From assembly GCA_041392805.1 (NCBI GenBank), contig JAWKLJ010000002.1, positions 2,743,001 through 2,807,000 on the forward strand: a stretch of DNA of 64,000 bases, written 5' to 3'. Numbering within the stretch: the stretch's first letter is position 1; the number at the start of each line of letters is the position of its first letter. Origin of the DNA: Saprospiraceae bacterium (GTDB taxonomy: Bacteria > Bacteroidota > Bacteroidia > Chitinophagales > Saprospiraceae). The notes under the pieces are model-generated. The model saw only the letters and a list, made by a program, of their open reading frames with translations, was not told the origin of the DNA and did not search any database. Below, one piece after another: positions 55,399-63,368 of this stretch. Both the position numbers and the translations under genes were made by a program.

Positions 55399-55956
55399 AT
55401 GAAACAAAAAACGTCTTTTTTGCTGCTATTGCCATTAATTTGTTTAAGTCATTTGAGCTTTAAAATAGAGACAATCCATGCTTCTCGCCCTTGGCAGGTC
55501 AAGGAATATGTGCAGCAATATGGCTATTTAGCCAGGGAATTAAGTGCCGAAACAGGCATTCCAGCTCCATTGATTTTGGCTGTAGCTGGCTTGGAAAGCG
55601 GGTGGGGTAGGAGTGAGCTGGCGAAATCAGCTAATAATCATTTTGGCATTAAGGCAAAAAAGGAATGGGTGGGAATGAGTTACTGCAAAAACACCCTTGA
55701 GTATGGTCATTATCAAGTAGGGCAGCCATACCTCGCCAATCAATGTTTTCGCAAATATGCCTATATCAGAGAGAGTTACCAGGACTTTGGCTACTATTTG
55801 AAGAGCAAACCTTATTTTAACCAATTATTGTACTATCCAAGCTGGAATTATCGTGCTTGGGCAGAGGAAATGCAAAAAAATGGTTATGCTACAGACCCGG
55901 CATATGCCAATAAGGTGTTAAATCTAATTTGGAGATATCAGCTGCACGAAATCTAA
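55399..55956 (+). CDS. Exported glucosaminidase-domain peptidoglycan hydrolase
   Basis: A 185-residue protein with a signal peptide and a FlgJ/mannosyl-glycoprotein endo-beta-N-acetylglucosaminidase-type domain. The catalytic Glu is in A-V-A-G-L-E-S-G-W-G-R-S-E-L-A near residues 62-76, followed by N-N-H-F-G-I-K-A and the conserved Y-x-S-x-x-E/Q-S-Y-x-D-F-G segment (R-E-S-Y-Q-D-F near 124-130). It probably cleaves the glycan strands of peptidoglycan during wall remodelling or secretion-machine insertion. Its end, Y-A-N-K-V-L-N-L-I, is typical of the family. Confidence 0.9.
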   Translation: MKQKTSFLLLLPLICLSHLSFKIETIHASRPWQVKEYVQQYGYLARELSAETGIPAPLILAVAGLESGWGRSELAKSANNHFGIKAKKEWVGMSYCKNTLEYGHYQVGQPYLANQCFRKYAYIRESYQDFGYYLKSKPYFNQLLYYPSWNYRAWAEEMQKNGYATDPAYANKVLNLIWRYQLHEI

Positions 55957-56166
55957 ATGATGATGAAAGATTTAACTTTTTTGAAACTGCCTCATTAGTC
56001 CGTAATTAGACCGTTGCCTAAAAGGAGGGGATGATCGAAACTATAGACTTGCATGTTTTCATTAAAAATCGTAAATTAAGGGTACGAAATATAGACGAAA
56101 AAAATCTCATGACTTAACGACGCCTGATAGGGAAAAATAATCATCCTTCAAAATCTTATCTCTATT

Positions 56167-56484
56167 ATGGAAGCAAAAACCACAACACAGGATTATCTTT
56201 TTCTTCCCAATCGCCAAGAAAAAGACACTAAGTTTATTATTCTAGACGTAAGAACCTGCCAGGAATTCGTTGGCGGCCATGTTAAAGGGGCTATTCATAT
56301 CCCTTATGACGAGATTCACCTCAACATCCAGAAAATCAAGTCGTGGGGCAAGCCCATTATCACTTATAGCAAGGATGGCAAACGGAGCCAGGCTGCAAGT
56401 TCACAATTATCCTTGTTTGGCGTAAAAGCCATCGATGGGGGTAATATGCAAAAAGTAAAAGCACTATTTGGGCAAATGGACTAA
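56167..56484 (+). CDS. Rhodanese-like domain protein lacking the catalytic Cys
   Basis: A 105-residue single rhodanese domain. L-D-V-R-T-C-Q-E-F-V-G-G-H-V-K-G-A-I-H-I at 26-45 is canonical. The active-site loop, however, reads Y-S-K-D-G-K-R-S (67-74), so the persulfide-forming Cys is replaced by Ser at position 68 while the G-K-R-S frame is retained. C31 lies outside the loop. It is therefore probably not a sulfurtransferase and may bind a ligand or protein partner. It is cytosolic with no signal peptide. Its stop is one base from that of the convergent DUF5916 gene. Confidence 0.83.
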   Translation: MEAKTTTQDYLFLPNRQEKDTKFIILDVRTCQEFVGGHVKGAIHIPYDEIHLNIQKIKSWGKPIITYSKDGKRSQAASSQLSLFGVKAIDGGNMQKVKALFGQMD

Positions 56485-56485
56485 C

Positions 56486-58750
56486 CTAAATATTCAACCA
56501 GTAGTTTAATTTTATGACCAATCCTCTGTTTTTGGGTCCCCAAAACTCAAGAGCATAGTTATCGGAGTATACAATAAACAAATCGGACATGGGTTGAAAA
56601 CGCCATTGAATTCGGCTATTGACATTGAAGTTATCCTCTTGGGTGTTGTATTGGAGAAAAGTGGTCCAAAAGAGGTTTCGCGAGAAGTTAAATTCAAGCT
56701 TTGGGCCAACCAAAAAAAGCGATTCTTCGCCATATGGTTCAGGGAACTTCAATTCATTCTGAACGAAATTTAAGCCAAAATTACCCCAAGGTTGTACCCT
56801 ATATTTTAAGTTGAGGGAATATTCCGTTCGTTCACCGTTATAAAAATTTCCCATTTCAATGCCCGCTTGTAAACTCAATAGTTTGCGTTGGTCCGTTTGA
56901 TATTTTACGCCAAAGAAGTTGTATATATAACGTCCAGCAGGGAGGGGTTCACTTTCAGTAAAGTCAAAAGGAAATAGCAGATTACTTTCATAGTGATAAA
57001 ATACGACGGAGAAGGAACTGGAATTCCTCATGGATAAATTATATCCCGTTTCAAGTTTATCCTCAATAAATCTATTGTCATTGGCAAAGTCGAGGTTGTT
57101 TCTGACATAAAATTGATGCGAAATGATATTAGATGTTTGCTTCGGGTAAAGGGTATAGCCAAGTCTTGAGAAAAGGTGATTAAATCCAATGCCAATCGTA
57201 GTATCTCTAAGCGCATCATAATGATTAAACCTAGGGATGAAACCCATGTCTGAAAAATAATTGTTTCCCACCCCAGCAAGATTCGTATAAAAGCTGATGG
57301 TTCTACTGTCATAACTAATAATAGAGTTATAATAGTAGTTATCATTTTTGACCCCATCACTAAGGGCTAACCCATATCCGCCGACACTACGCCATTTACC
57401 ATCGAGTGATTGGTATTCGAATTCTAGTCCCGTTGTTCTATTATAATCACCGAATTCAAATTTCCCATCTTCAATGGCCTGGCGATTGTGAAGGTAGGCT
57501 TTCAAGGTTGAACGCTTTAACACCCGTTGTTGAAAGGCAACCGAAGTATAATTTTGTCCCGGCAGTATTTCCTGTTCTTTAGTTTGAATATTCATCACCC
57601 CGATACGAGAGTCCTTGTTCAGGTTACCGCTGAGCCTAAGGCCATAACTAATCGGAATGCTATTGCCGTCTTCATCCAGGCCGATCCGCCTTGAAAAGAA
57701 AGGGCGCATGGGAGGAATACCAACATTTTCAAATAAATCACTATTCTCCAAAAAGAACAGCCTCCTTTCTGGGAACCGAACATTAACTGTTGTCAGGTTG
57801 GTAACTTGTTCATCTACATCCACTTGAGAAAAATCTGGATTGATGGTAACATCGAGGTTCAAATTGGAGGTGATCGCAACCTTCGCATCTGCACCAAAGC
57901 TAAAGTCCTTGTCTACAGGAAGGTTTTCTTCAAAATCTTTAAAAGCTCCCCCCAAAGCATAAGGAATAAAGGAAATGTTGCTTTTTATCTTTTTAGGCGC
58001 ATTATCCCAAATAAGTGCCCCCGTATACCCTAAATCAACACCTCTGAATTGAACAGGAACGGGCGACCAGGTATGAAAACTATTGGTTTTTGAATGGCCT
58101 CTAATGAAGTTGATTCCCCATGTTTTTTTCTCTCCAAAACGCAAAGATTTAAAAGGAATTGCCATTTCTAGGGTCCATTTGTCCGGATAAATCTTGGTAT
58201 TAGTGAACCACTTGTTGTCCCAGGCAGAATTGACGCCGGTGGGACCTTGGCCAGGCCTTTGGTCGCCCCGTCGCCCGGTTTGCCCTGAAATCAGCGACTC
58301 CGTTTGGACACCAGCCGGATTGACGCCAAAAGAAAAACCACTGCTACGCTCATTGACAGGGTCCAACACAACTGAAAAAGCATCTCCTTGCCAAAAATTG
58401 GGATTATCTCGTTTTAAGGAAGGAATAACGTAGGGTCCGCCACCTTTACAAATGGCCGCTATATAGATGAAATTGTCATCGTAAGTCACCATCACTTCTG
58501 TTTGAATCTCTTCAGCAGCTCGTTTGTCATCAATCGGATAACTCATCCAGAAGTTGGTCGCCTTTTCATTTGATTGCCATACCTGCTCTTCCAGGATTCC
58601 ATCCACTACAATTTTTTCATTTGAGCGTTGAATGGAGAGTTGGTAGCTGTCTTGTAACTTTTCTTGGGCTTTTTGTGCCCAGAGCGGCATTGCAATAGTA
58701 GAAGAAATTGCAAACGAAAATGTTAATACAATTTGGCTTAAATTATTCAT
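56486..58750 (-). CDS. DUF5916 outer-membrane protein with CBM9-like N-terminal domain
   Basis: A 754-residue exported protein (signal peptide 1-25, A-M-P-L-W-A-Q). Residues about 40-240 form a carbohydrate-binding family 9-like domain, with I-V-V-D-G-I-L-E-E-Q-V-W near 49-60 and P-F-K-S-L-R-F near 195-201. The large C-terminal part (about 260-754) matches the DUF5916 barrel-like region, with F-P-E-R-R-L-F-F-L-E-N near 327-337 and a final beta strand ending in Trp-Leu-Asn-Ile. Such proteins are usual in Bacteroidota outer membranes; the ligand is unknown. A TAATTTTG -7-like element lies at 58792-58799. It ends 1 nt from the rhodanese-like gene. Confidence 0.87.
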   Translation of the reverse strand: MNNLSQIVLTFSFAISSTIAMPLWAQKAQEKLQDSYQLSIQRSNEKIVVDGILEEQVWQSNEKATNFWMSYPIDDKRAAEEIQTEVMVTYDDNFIYIAAICKGGGPYVIPSLKRDNPNFWQGDAFSVVLDPVNERSSGFSFGVNPAGVQTESLISGQTGRRGDQRPGQGPTGVNSAWDNKWFTNTKIYPDKWTLEMAIPFKSLRFGEKKTWGINFIRGHSKTNSFHTWSPVPVQFRGVDLGYTGALIWDNAPKKIKSNISFIPYALGGAFKDFEENLPVDKDFSFGADAKVAITSNLNLDVTINPDFSQVDVDEQVTNLTTVNVRFPERRLFFLENSDLFENVGIPPMRPFFSRRIGLDEDGNSIPISYGLRLSGNLNKDSRIGVMNIQTKEQEILPGQNYTSVAFQQRVLKRSTLKAYLHNRQAIEDGKFEFGDYNRTTGLEFEYQSLDGKWRSVGGYGLALSDGVKNDNYYYNSIISYDSRTISFYTNLAGVGNNYFSDMGFIPRFNHYDALRDTTIGIGFNHLFSRLGYTLYPKQTSNIISHQFYVRNNLDFANDNRFIEDKLETGYNLSMRNSSSFSVVFYHYESNLLFPFDFTESEPLPAGRYIYNFFGVKYQTDQRKLLSLQAGIEMGNFYNGERTEYSLNLKYRVQPWGNFGLNFVQNELKFPEPYGEESLFLVGPKLEFNFSRNLFWTTFLQYNTQEDNFNVNSRIQWRFQPMSDLFIVYSDNYALEFWGPKNRGLVIKLNYWLNI

Positions 58751-58791
58751 ACCTAGGCGCTAGAAATAGTGTGTATTTATGATAAAGCGCA

Positions 58792-58799
58792 CAAAATTA
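58792..58799 (-). promoter_or_regulatory. Possible -7 promoter element of the DUF5916 gene
   Basis: On the minus strand TAATTTTG fits TAnnTTTG, about 42 nt upstream of the ATG. The -33 element is weak. Confidence 0.35.
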
Positions 58800-58898
58800 C
58801 TAAATTCGGTCTTTGGAAATTGAAGACATTTGATAAATCAGAAAGAAATCAAAATCTAAGTACATTGTGTAAAAAATAAATCAGCAAACCGGAGCCTC

Positions 58899-58945
58899 AG
58901 ACATCAGAAGTTTACCGAAGTAGCCCTGGAAAACCTCTGATGTCT
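58899..58945 (-). terminator. Hairpin downstream of the DUF1573 gene
   Basis: AGACATCAGAAGTTT (58899-58913) pairs with AAACCTCTGATGTCT (58931-58945) at 14 of 15 positions with a 17-nt loop, 32 nt after the DUF1573 stop. On the minus strand a T-rich run follows about 20 nt later. Confidence 0.55.
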
Positions 58946-58976
58946 CGCTAGGCTAAATTGTTTTATTTTTATAAAG

Positions 58977-59708
58977 TTAATCTACCACTACAAAGCAGCG
59001 TGCTTCTGGCTTTCGCTCGCCAACTTGTACATTTGCTATATAAGTGCCAGCTGGATAGTGCGCCACCGTAAATTCAATAGGACCGTTCACTACTTTGATC
59101 TCACGTTTGGCCATTAGTGTGCCATTTTTGCCATATATACTCACAATAGCCAACTGGCCCTGGCTACTTTCCTCCATCTCCAGTTTGAGGATTTCTGCAG
59201 TAGGGTTGGGGTAAATGGCAAAACAGTTAGGGTTCATTTCCGTCTCTGTTTTTTCGGAAGCATCCAAGATGCTGTAATCGAATTCTTTCTGAGCAATAAC
59301 TTCACCCGTCAAGTAAATAAGGGTTTGGGGCGGCTCGGTATTTGTTGTGAGCGTAACCCGCTGAGACCGCTTACCATATTTGCCTTTGGAATTGAACTCG
59401 ACAGTGAGGGACGATGTTTCTCCTGGCTGGATGGGGTCGCGTGGCCATTGCGGAACGGTGCAGCCACAACTACCCTTAGCATCCATAAAGATCAATGGCT
59501 CGTCGCCTGTATTGGTGAATGTGAAGACCTGCGAAACGACAACTCCTTCCTCAATGACACCAAAGTCGTAAGTCGTTTTCTCAAATTCAATAGTGGAAAT
59601 AGGGTCTATGGGCACTTGAGGATAGGCCGTCGGAGGATTTTGTGCAATTAAGCTGAATGCGAAAAAAATGGCAATAGACAGCGCGAAAAATTTTACTTTT
59701 GTTTGCAT
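58977..59708 (-). CDS. DUF1573-domain protein with T9SS sorting domain
   Basis: A 243-residue secreted protein. A signal peptide is followed by a DUF1573 (Ig/ASH-like) domain at about 40-135, with Y-D-F-G-V-I-E-E-G near 46-54 and the hallmark G-S-C-G-C-T-V-P-Q-W near 83-92. The C-terminal 80 residues (C-F-A-I-Y-P-N-P-T-A-E-I-L, Y-P-A-G-T-Y-I-A-N-V) are a T9SS type A sorting domain. The function of DUF1573 proteins is unknown; most act at the cell surface. A hairpin lies behind its stop codon. Confidence 0.87.
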   Translation of the reverse strand: MQTKVKFFALSIAIFFAFSLIAQNPPTAYPQVPIDPISTIEFEKTTYDFGVIEEGVVVSQVFTFTNTGDEPLIFMDAKGSCGCTVPQWPRDPIQPGETSSLTVEFNSKGKYGKRSQRVTLTTNTEPPQTLIYLTGEVIAQKEFDYSILDASEKTETEMNPNCFAIYPNPTAEILKLEMEESSQGQLAIVSIYGKNGTLMAKREIKVVNGPIEFTVAHYPAGTYIANVQVGERKPEARCFVVVD

Positions 59709-59971
59709 AACTTTATTTTGTTTTTTTTGAAAAGAATTAAAAATGCTCTAAGTTTAGATGCAGATTCCTTGTCAATAGTTGTTTGAATATACTAGCGCAA
59801 TTACATAATGACAATTTCACAAAAAGGCACAATAGTAGGGTAGGGGATGATGAAACAAAACCTTTTATTTTAATTTATTTTTGTTTAATATTAACTTTAC
59901 ATAAACAATGTCTACCCCGCGCACAATTCCAAAAGATGTAGAGGAAACGACAAAAACCTGTTTTTTACAAC

Positions 59972-59985
59972 ATTATGTTAAGTAG
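59972..59985 (+). repeat. 14-bp direct repeat ATTATGTTAAGTAG, left copy
   Basis: An identical 14-mer lies at 60301-60314. The two flank 315 bp and could be a target-site duplication. Confidence 0.4.
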
Positions 59986-60300
59986 AAAGATGTAAACTGG
60001 AAAATGTTATAAATTTGGAATAGGAGACGAGCAGGATTTTCAAGAAGATTTATGGATTCGTGAGAAGCCCTTGTTGCGTGCTATTTGCAAGGCAATGGCT
60101 GTTGACAGGTTTAAGATAAGCAATTACTTTTTCGTTAACTGAATCAAGGCGCTAAAAAAATATTTTCGTGTGGATAACTTTCCTGTGTTCCTTAGGCTTT
60201 TGGTTTAGCTGACTTCCCGCTATGCGCAAGGTCGATTGTAAACGTCTTCTATGAGCTATACGGTCTTAAAAAGCCTAATCATTTTTTGCCTATAATTTAT

Positions 60301-60314
60301 ATTATGTTAAGTAG
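60301..60314 (+). repeat. 14-bp direct repeat ATTATGTTAAGTAG, right copy
   Basis: This is the second copy of the 14-mer at 59972. It is followed by GTAGA-TT-TCTAC, a small palindrome at 60311-60322. Confidence 0.4.
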
Positions 60315-60475
60315 TAGATTTCTACCTCGCATCTCCGTGAAATGCATTTTGACTTTTTTAGACTACGGCTTCACTGTGGAATTGAAATGCAAAATAACCA
60401 CGCTCAACAAGCATGTGTTGACTAAAGAGCTTGTCGTATAGCGGTAGACCTAAATATGTCTTTTTTGCCCCTACC

Positions 60476-61243
60476 CTATTCAAGTTCTTTTGGCCTAAAG
60501 TGATCAGCAGCATTTGCGCATTCCTTGGCAAAAACCATAAAATGCTGCCAGGGTAGATTGGTTATATTTTCCTGTAGTTGGAGTTCGACGGCTTTCATTT
60601 CTTTTACTGCTTGTGCTACAGACATTTTGTGTAGCTGTTTGATCGGTACGGCGGGGTCTTCCATCCGGTATTCCAATAAGATGAATCTGCCGCCCGGCTT
60701 TAACGCCTTGACTACCTGCTGCATCATCTCTTTGGGGTAGGACAATTCATGGTATACATCTACCATCAACACCATATCGACCGAATTTTCGGCCAGATTC
60801 GGGCTTGTTTCTTGGCCTTTGATCAATTCGACATTACCAATGTGCTCTCTCTTAATTTTACGCCGCATCAGGTCCAGCATTTCCGACTGTATATCCACAG
60901 CAAAAACTTTTCCATCCGGGACCCGCTCGGCCATTCGAAAAGTATAATAGCCCGAGCCGGCTCCAATGTCTGCGATAGACTCATCGCCCTTCAGCTTCAT
61001 ATGCTGCATGGCCCTGCTCACATTTTCTTCTCTTTCTCTCTCCGGGCGTTCCAGCCAGTCGGCGGCAAGATGGCCCATGACGTGGGCAATTTCACGCCCT
61101 AAATAGTATTTACCGGTCCCATCCCTGGATGGCGTTTCAAAGGTATAGTGCGCTGTTGTAGAAATAGCAGCAGACTGTGTTTGTACTTCACAATTACCAA
61201 AGATCGTTAGACCAACCAAAAGGGACAAAAGGCGAATGGGCAT
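60476..61243 (-). CDS. Exported class I SAM-dependent methyltransferase (putative lipoprotein)
   Basis: A 255-residue methyltransferase with motif I I-A-D-I-G-A-G-S-G-Y-Y-T-F, then V-F-A-V-D-I-Q and M-V-L-M-V-D-V-Y-H-E-L. The ATG at 61243 gives a signal peptide with a lipobox-like I-F-G-N-C near 14-18, implying a periplasmic lipoprotein. This is odd for an enzyme that needs cytosolic SAM, but signal-bearing predicted methyltransferases of this type are known in several phyla. An alternative ATG at 61342, 3 nt after the kduD stop, would add 33 residues and suit operon coupling but would internalise the signal. The substrate is unknown. Confidence 0.8.
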   Translation of the reverse strand: MPIRLLSLLVGLTIFGNCEVQTQSAAISTTAHYTFETPSRDGTGKYYLGREIAHVMGHLAADWLERPEREREENVSRAMQHMKLKGDESIADIGAGSGYYTFRMAERVPDGKVFAVDIQSEMLDLMRRKIKREHIGNVELIKGQETSPNLAENSVDMVLMVDVYHELSYPKEMMQQVVKALKPGGRFILLEYRMEDPAVPIKQLHKMSVAQAVKEMKAVELQLQENITNLPWQHFMVFAKECANAADHFRPKELE

Positions 61244-61345
61244 AAGGCTATAGATTGTTGTAAATAGGAAACGGGATAAGCGGCAATTGGTTTGGTATTG
61301 CATTGAAATCATTGAAAGGTTTTCTGTTTGATTTTTCAGCATTGA

Positions 61346-62116
61346 CTACCTCCCCATCCATCCACCATCTACCAGAACAATAGCGCCATTGATATAATCA
61401 GAAGCCCTGGAGGCAAGAAAAACGGTGGTTCCTTTGAAATCATCTGGTGTACCCCACCTACCGGCAGGTATGCGTCCTAGAATGGCCGTATTCCTTTCTT
61501 CATTAGCCCGTAGTGCGGCGGTGTTATCCGTCGCAATATAACCCGGTGCGATGGCATTCACATTCACGCCTTTGCTAGCCCATTCGTTAGCCAACGCCAT
61601 TGTCAGCTGACCAATAGCGCCTTTGCTAGCCGCATACCCGGGTACCGTAATCCCTCCCTGAAAAGTGAGCAGGGAAGCCGTGAAAATAATCTTTCCATAG
61701 CCTTTTTCAATCATATCCTTGCCGAATTCCCGTGAGAGGACGAATTGTGCACTCAGGTTAACCTCAATGATCTCATCCCAAAATTCATCTGGGTGCTCTG
61801 CTGCTGGAGCCCGCTTGATAGAACCAGCATTGTTCACCAGGATATCGATCGGTGGATGTTCCTTTTTTACTTGGGTAATAAAATCGTAAACGGTTTTTCT
61901 TTGGGAAAAATCGCATTGATAGGCGGTGAATTTTCTGCCTAAAGCCTTCACTTCCCGTTCAACTTCACTACCTGTTAATTCCAACGAAGCAGATACTCCG
62001 ATAATATCAGCACCTGCTTCAGCTAACCCTAGAGCCATTGCCTTTCCGATGCCTCGTTTACAGCCTGTTACAAGTGCTAGTTTCCCATCTAGTTTAAACT
62101 GGTCCAATACATGCAT
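61346..62116 (-). CDS. kduD: SDR-family 2-dehydro-3-deoxy-D-gluconate 5-dehydrogenase-like (KduD)
   Basis: A 256-residue short-chain dehydrogenase. The cofactor motif T-G-C-K-R-G-I-G near 17-24, N-N-A-G near 93-96, the catalytic Ser in T-A-S-L-L and Y-A-A-S-K near 160-164 are all present. The segments L-L-T-F-Q-G-G-I, N-A-I-A-P-G-Y-I-A-T-D-N-T-A-A-L-R-A-N-E-E-R and I-P-A-G-R-W-G, and the closing V-D-G-G-W, follow KduD closely. KduD interconverts 3-deoxy-glycero-2,5-hexodiulosonate and 2-keto-3-deoxygluconate in uronate breakdown. It lies 35 nt after the alcohol dehydrogenase gene on the same strand and next to the divergent sugar-acid dehydratase, which supports the role. Confidence 0.87.
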   Translation of the reverse strand: MHVLDQFKLDGKLALVTGCKRGIGKAMALGLAEAGADIIGVSASLELTGSEVEREVKALGRKFTAYQCDFSQRKTVYDFITQVKKEHPPIDILVNNAGSIKRAPAAEHPDEFWDEIIEVNLSAQFVLSREFGKDMIEKGYGKIIFTASLLTFQGGITVPGYAASKGAIGQLTMALANEWASKGVNVNAIAPGYIATDNTAALRANEERNTAILGRIPAGRWGTPDDFKGTTVFLASRASDYINGAIVLVDGGWMGR

Positions 62117-62151
62117 GCTCGCAGTTATTTTTTGATACTAATAGAAATTTG

Positions 62152-63168
62152 TCATAGTTGGCAATCCATCAACACCTTCATACCGTCTGGGTGCTTGTCT
62201 ATGTTTTCAAACACCTCTTGAATATTTGTCAGGGGTTCTACCTTCGTGATTAAGGATTCAAATGGCAACTCATTTTCGGTGATCAACCTGATGGCCTTTT
62301 CATAGTCTTCTTTTTCATACACCCGGGCCCCGATCAGTTTCAGTTCTTTCCAGAAAAACTGAAACAGGTCCACTGGTTTAGGCTGTCCGTGAATGGCTAC
62401 CATGACAATACGCCCACGGATGCCGGCCAACGCGGTCATTACATCCAAAGCTGCTTGCACACCCGCCACCTCGAAAACGACGTCGGCCATATACCCATTC
62501 GTCTTTTCCTTTAGATAATTGACTGCATCCGTCTCGACGGGATTGATCACTTCAAAACCCAGGTCTTGCGCCAGTTCGATGCGTACCGGGTTAACTTCTG
62601 AAATGAACACTTTGGCACCAGTATGTCGAGCCACGAGGGCCACCAGTAATCCGATTGGGCCACCACCCAGCACCACCGCCGTCTCTTCTGCTGTCAAGCC
62701 CGCCATGCGCACGTCGTGGCAGGCAACGGAGAGGGGTTCGACCAATGCTGCCAGTTTCAGATCCGTGTTGCCAGGAAGTTTATGCAGGGTAAAAGCAGGT
62801 ACGTTCCAGTATTGCTGCATGGCCCCGGGACTGTCAATACCAATGAATTTCAGGTCCTGGCAGATGTGGCTGAATCCTTTGTCTGATGGCTTTTTGCCTC
62901 GGTCATCCAGCGGCCGGACCACGACTTTTTCGCCAACGGAGAACCCTTCTACCCCCTTGCCCAGGGCATCGATTACACCAGACATCTCATGCCCTATGGT
63001 GATCGGAAAGCTCACCCGCTTGTCCATCATACCGTGGTAAATGTGAATATCGGTGCCGCACACGCCACAGTAGGCTACCTTGATGCGGACTTCCCCTGCA
63101 GCAGGAGGTGTTATCTTTTTTTCGGAAACCGAAAAGGTGTGGTTCCCTTCATAAAATGTTGCTCTCAT
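62152..63168 (-). CDS. Zinc-type (MDR) alcohol dehydrogenase, sugar-acid cluster
   Basis: A 338-residue medium-chain dehydrogenase. The catalytic zinc ligands C-G-V-C-G-T-D near 34-40 (Cys34/Cys37 region), G-H-E near 58-60 and E-P-L near 145 are visible, as is the NAD motif V-L-G-G-G-P-I-G-L-L near 169-178. The loop that usually carries four structural-zinc cysteines reads R-P-L-D-D-R-G-K-K-P-S-D-K-G-F-S-H-I-C and keeps only one Cys, so the structural zinc is probably absent. It resembles the threonine/sorbitol dehydrogenase branch and likely oxidises a sugar or sugar-acid intermediate together with the KduD-like enzyme. Confidence 0.87.
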   Translation of the reverse strand: MRATFYEGNHTFSVSEKKITPPAAGEVRIKVAYCGVCGTDIHIYHGMMDKRVSFPITIGHEMSGVIDALGKGVEGFSVGEKVVVRPLDDRGKKPSDKGFSHICQDLKFIGIDSPGAMQQYWNVPAFTLHKLPGNTDLKLAALVEPLSVACHDVRMAGLTAEETAVVLGGGPIGLLVALVARHTGAKVFISEVNPVRIELAQDLGFEVINPVETDAVNYLKEKTNGYMADVVFEVAGVQAALDVMTALAGIRGRIVMVAIHGQPKPVDLFQFFWKELKLIGARVYEKEDYEKAIRLITENELPFESLITKVEPLTNIQEVFENIDKHPDGMKVLMDCQL

Positions 63169-63318
63169 GATTCAGATTCAGCGTACGATTATTTATTTGA
63201 GGCGTAAAATACCAAATAAATCAAAAAAATATTAATCCAATATGCTTTACTATAAACCTCCATTATTATGCGGAATTCCTAAGTTATAGCCGTAAATTTA
63301 GCCCTACAAAACACCTTG

Positions 63319-63337
63319 TCTGGCAATAATTGTCAGA
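63319..63337. promoter_or_regulatory. Palindromic operator-like site between divergent sugar-acid genes
   Basis: TCTGGCAATAATTGTCAGA (63319-63337) is a 19-bp palindrome with one mismatched pair around a central A. It lies 31 nt upstream of the dehydratase ATG, where a GntR- or LacI-type repressor site would be expected. Confidence 0.45.
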
Positions 63338-63368
63338 GAACTACAAACCAATAAAAGGGCATCAAAAA

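Larger units (their letters stand above)
59709..60475. other. 767-bp gap with direct repeats and a vestigial open frame
   Basis: This is the longest empty stretch. ATTATGTTAAGTAG occurs at 59972-59985 and 60301-60314. Between them, around 60025-60140, an open plus-strand frame without a start codon reads D-F-Q-E-D-L-W-I-R-E-K-P-L-L-R and ends Y-F-F-V-N-stop. It looks like the remnant of a gene or mobile piece. No tRNA or structured RNA could be recognised. Confidence 0.45.

Noticed and set aside
62519..63040. 173-codon plus-strand frame opposite the alcohol dehydrogenase gene
   Set aside because: It is antisense to a well-supported dehydrogenase, and its Ser/Thr/Pro-rich translation is typical of a shadow frame.
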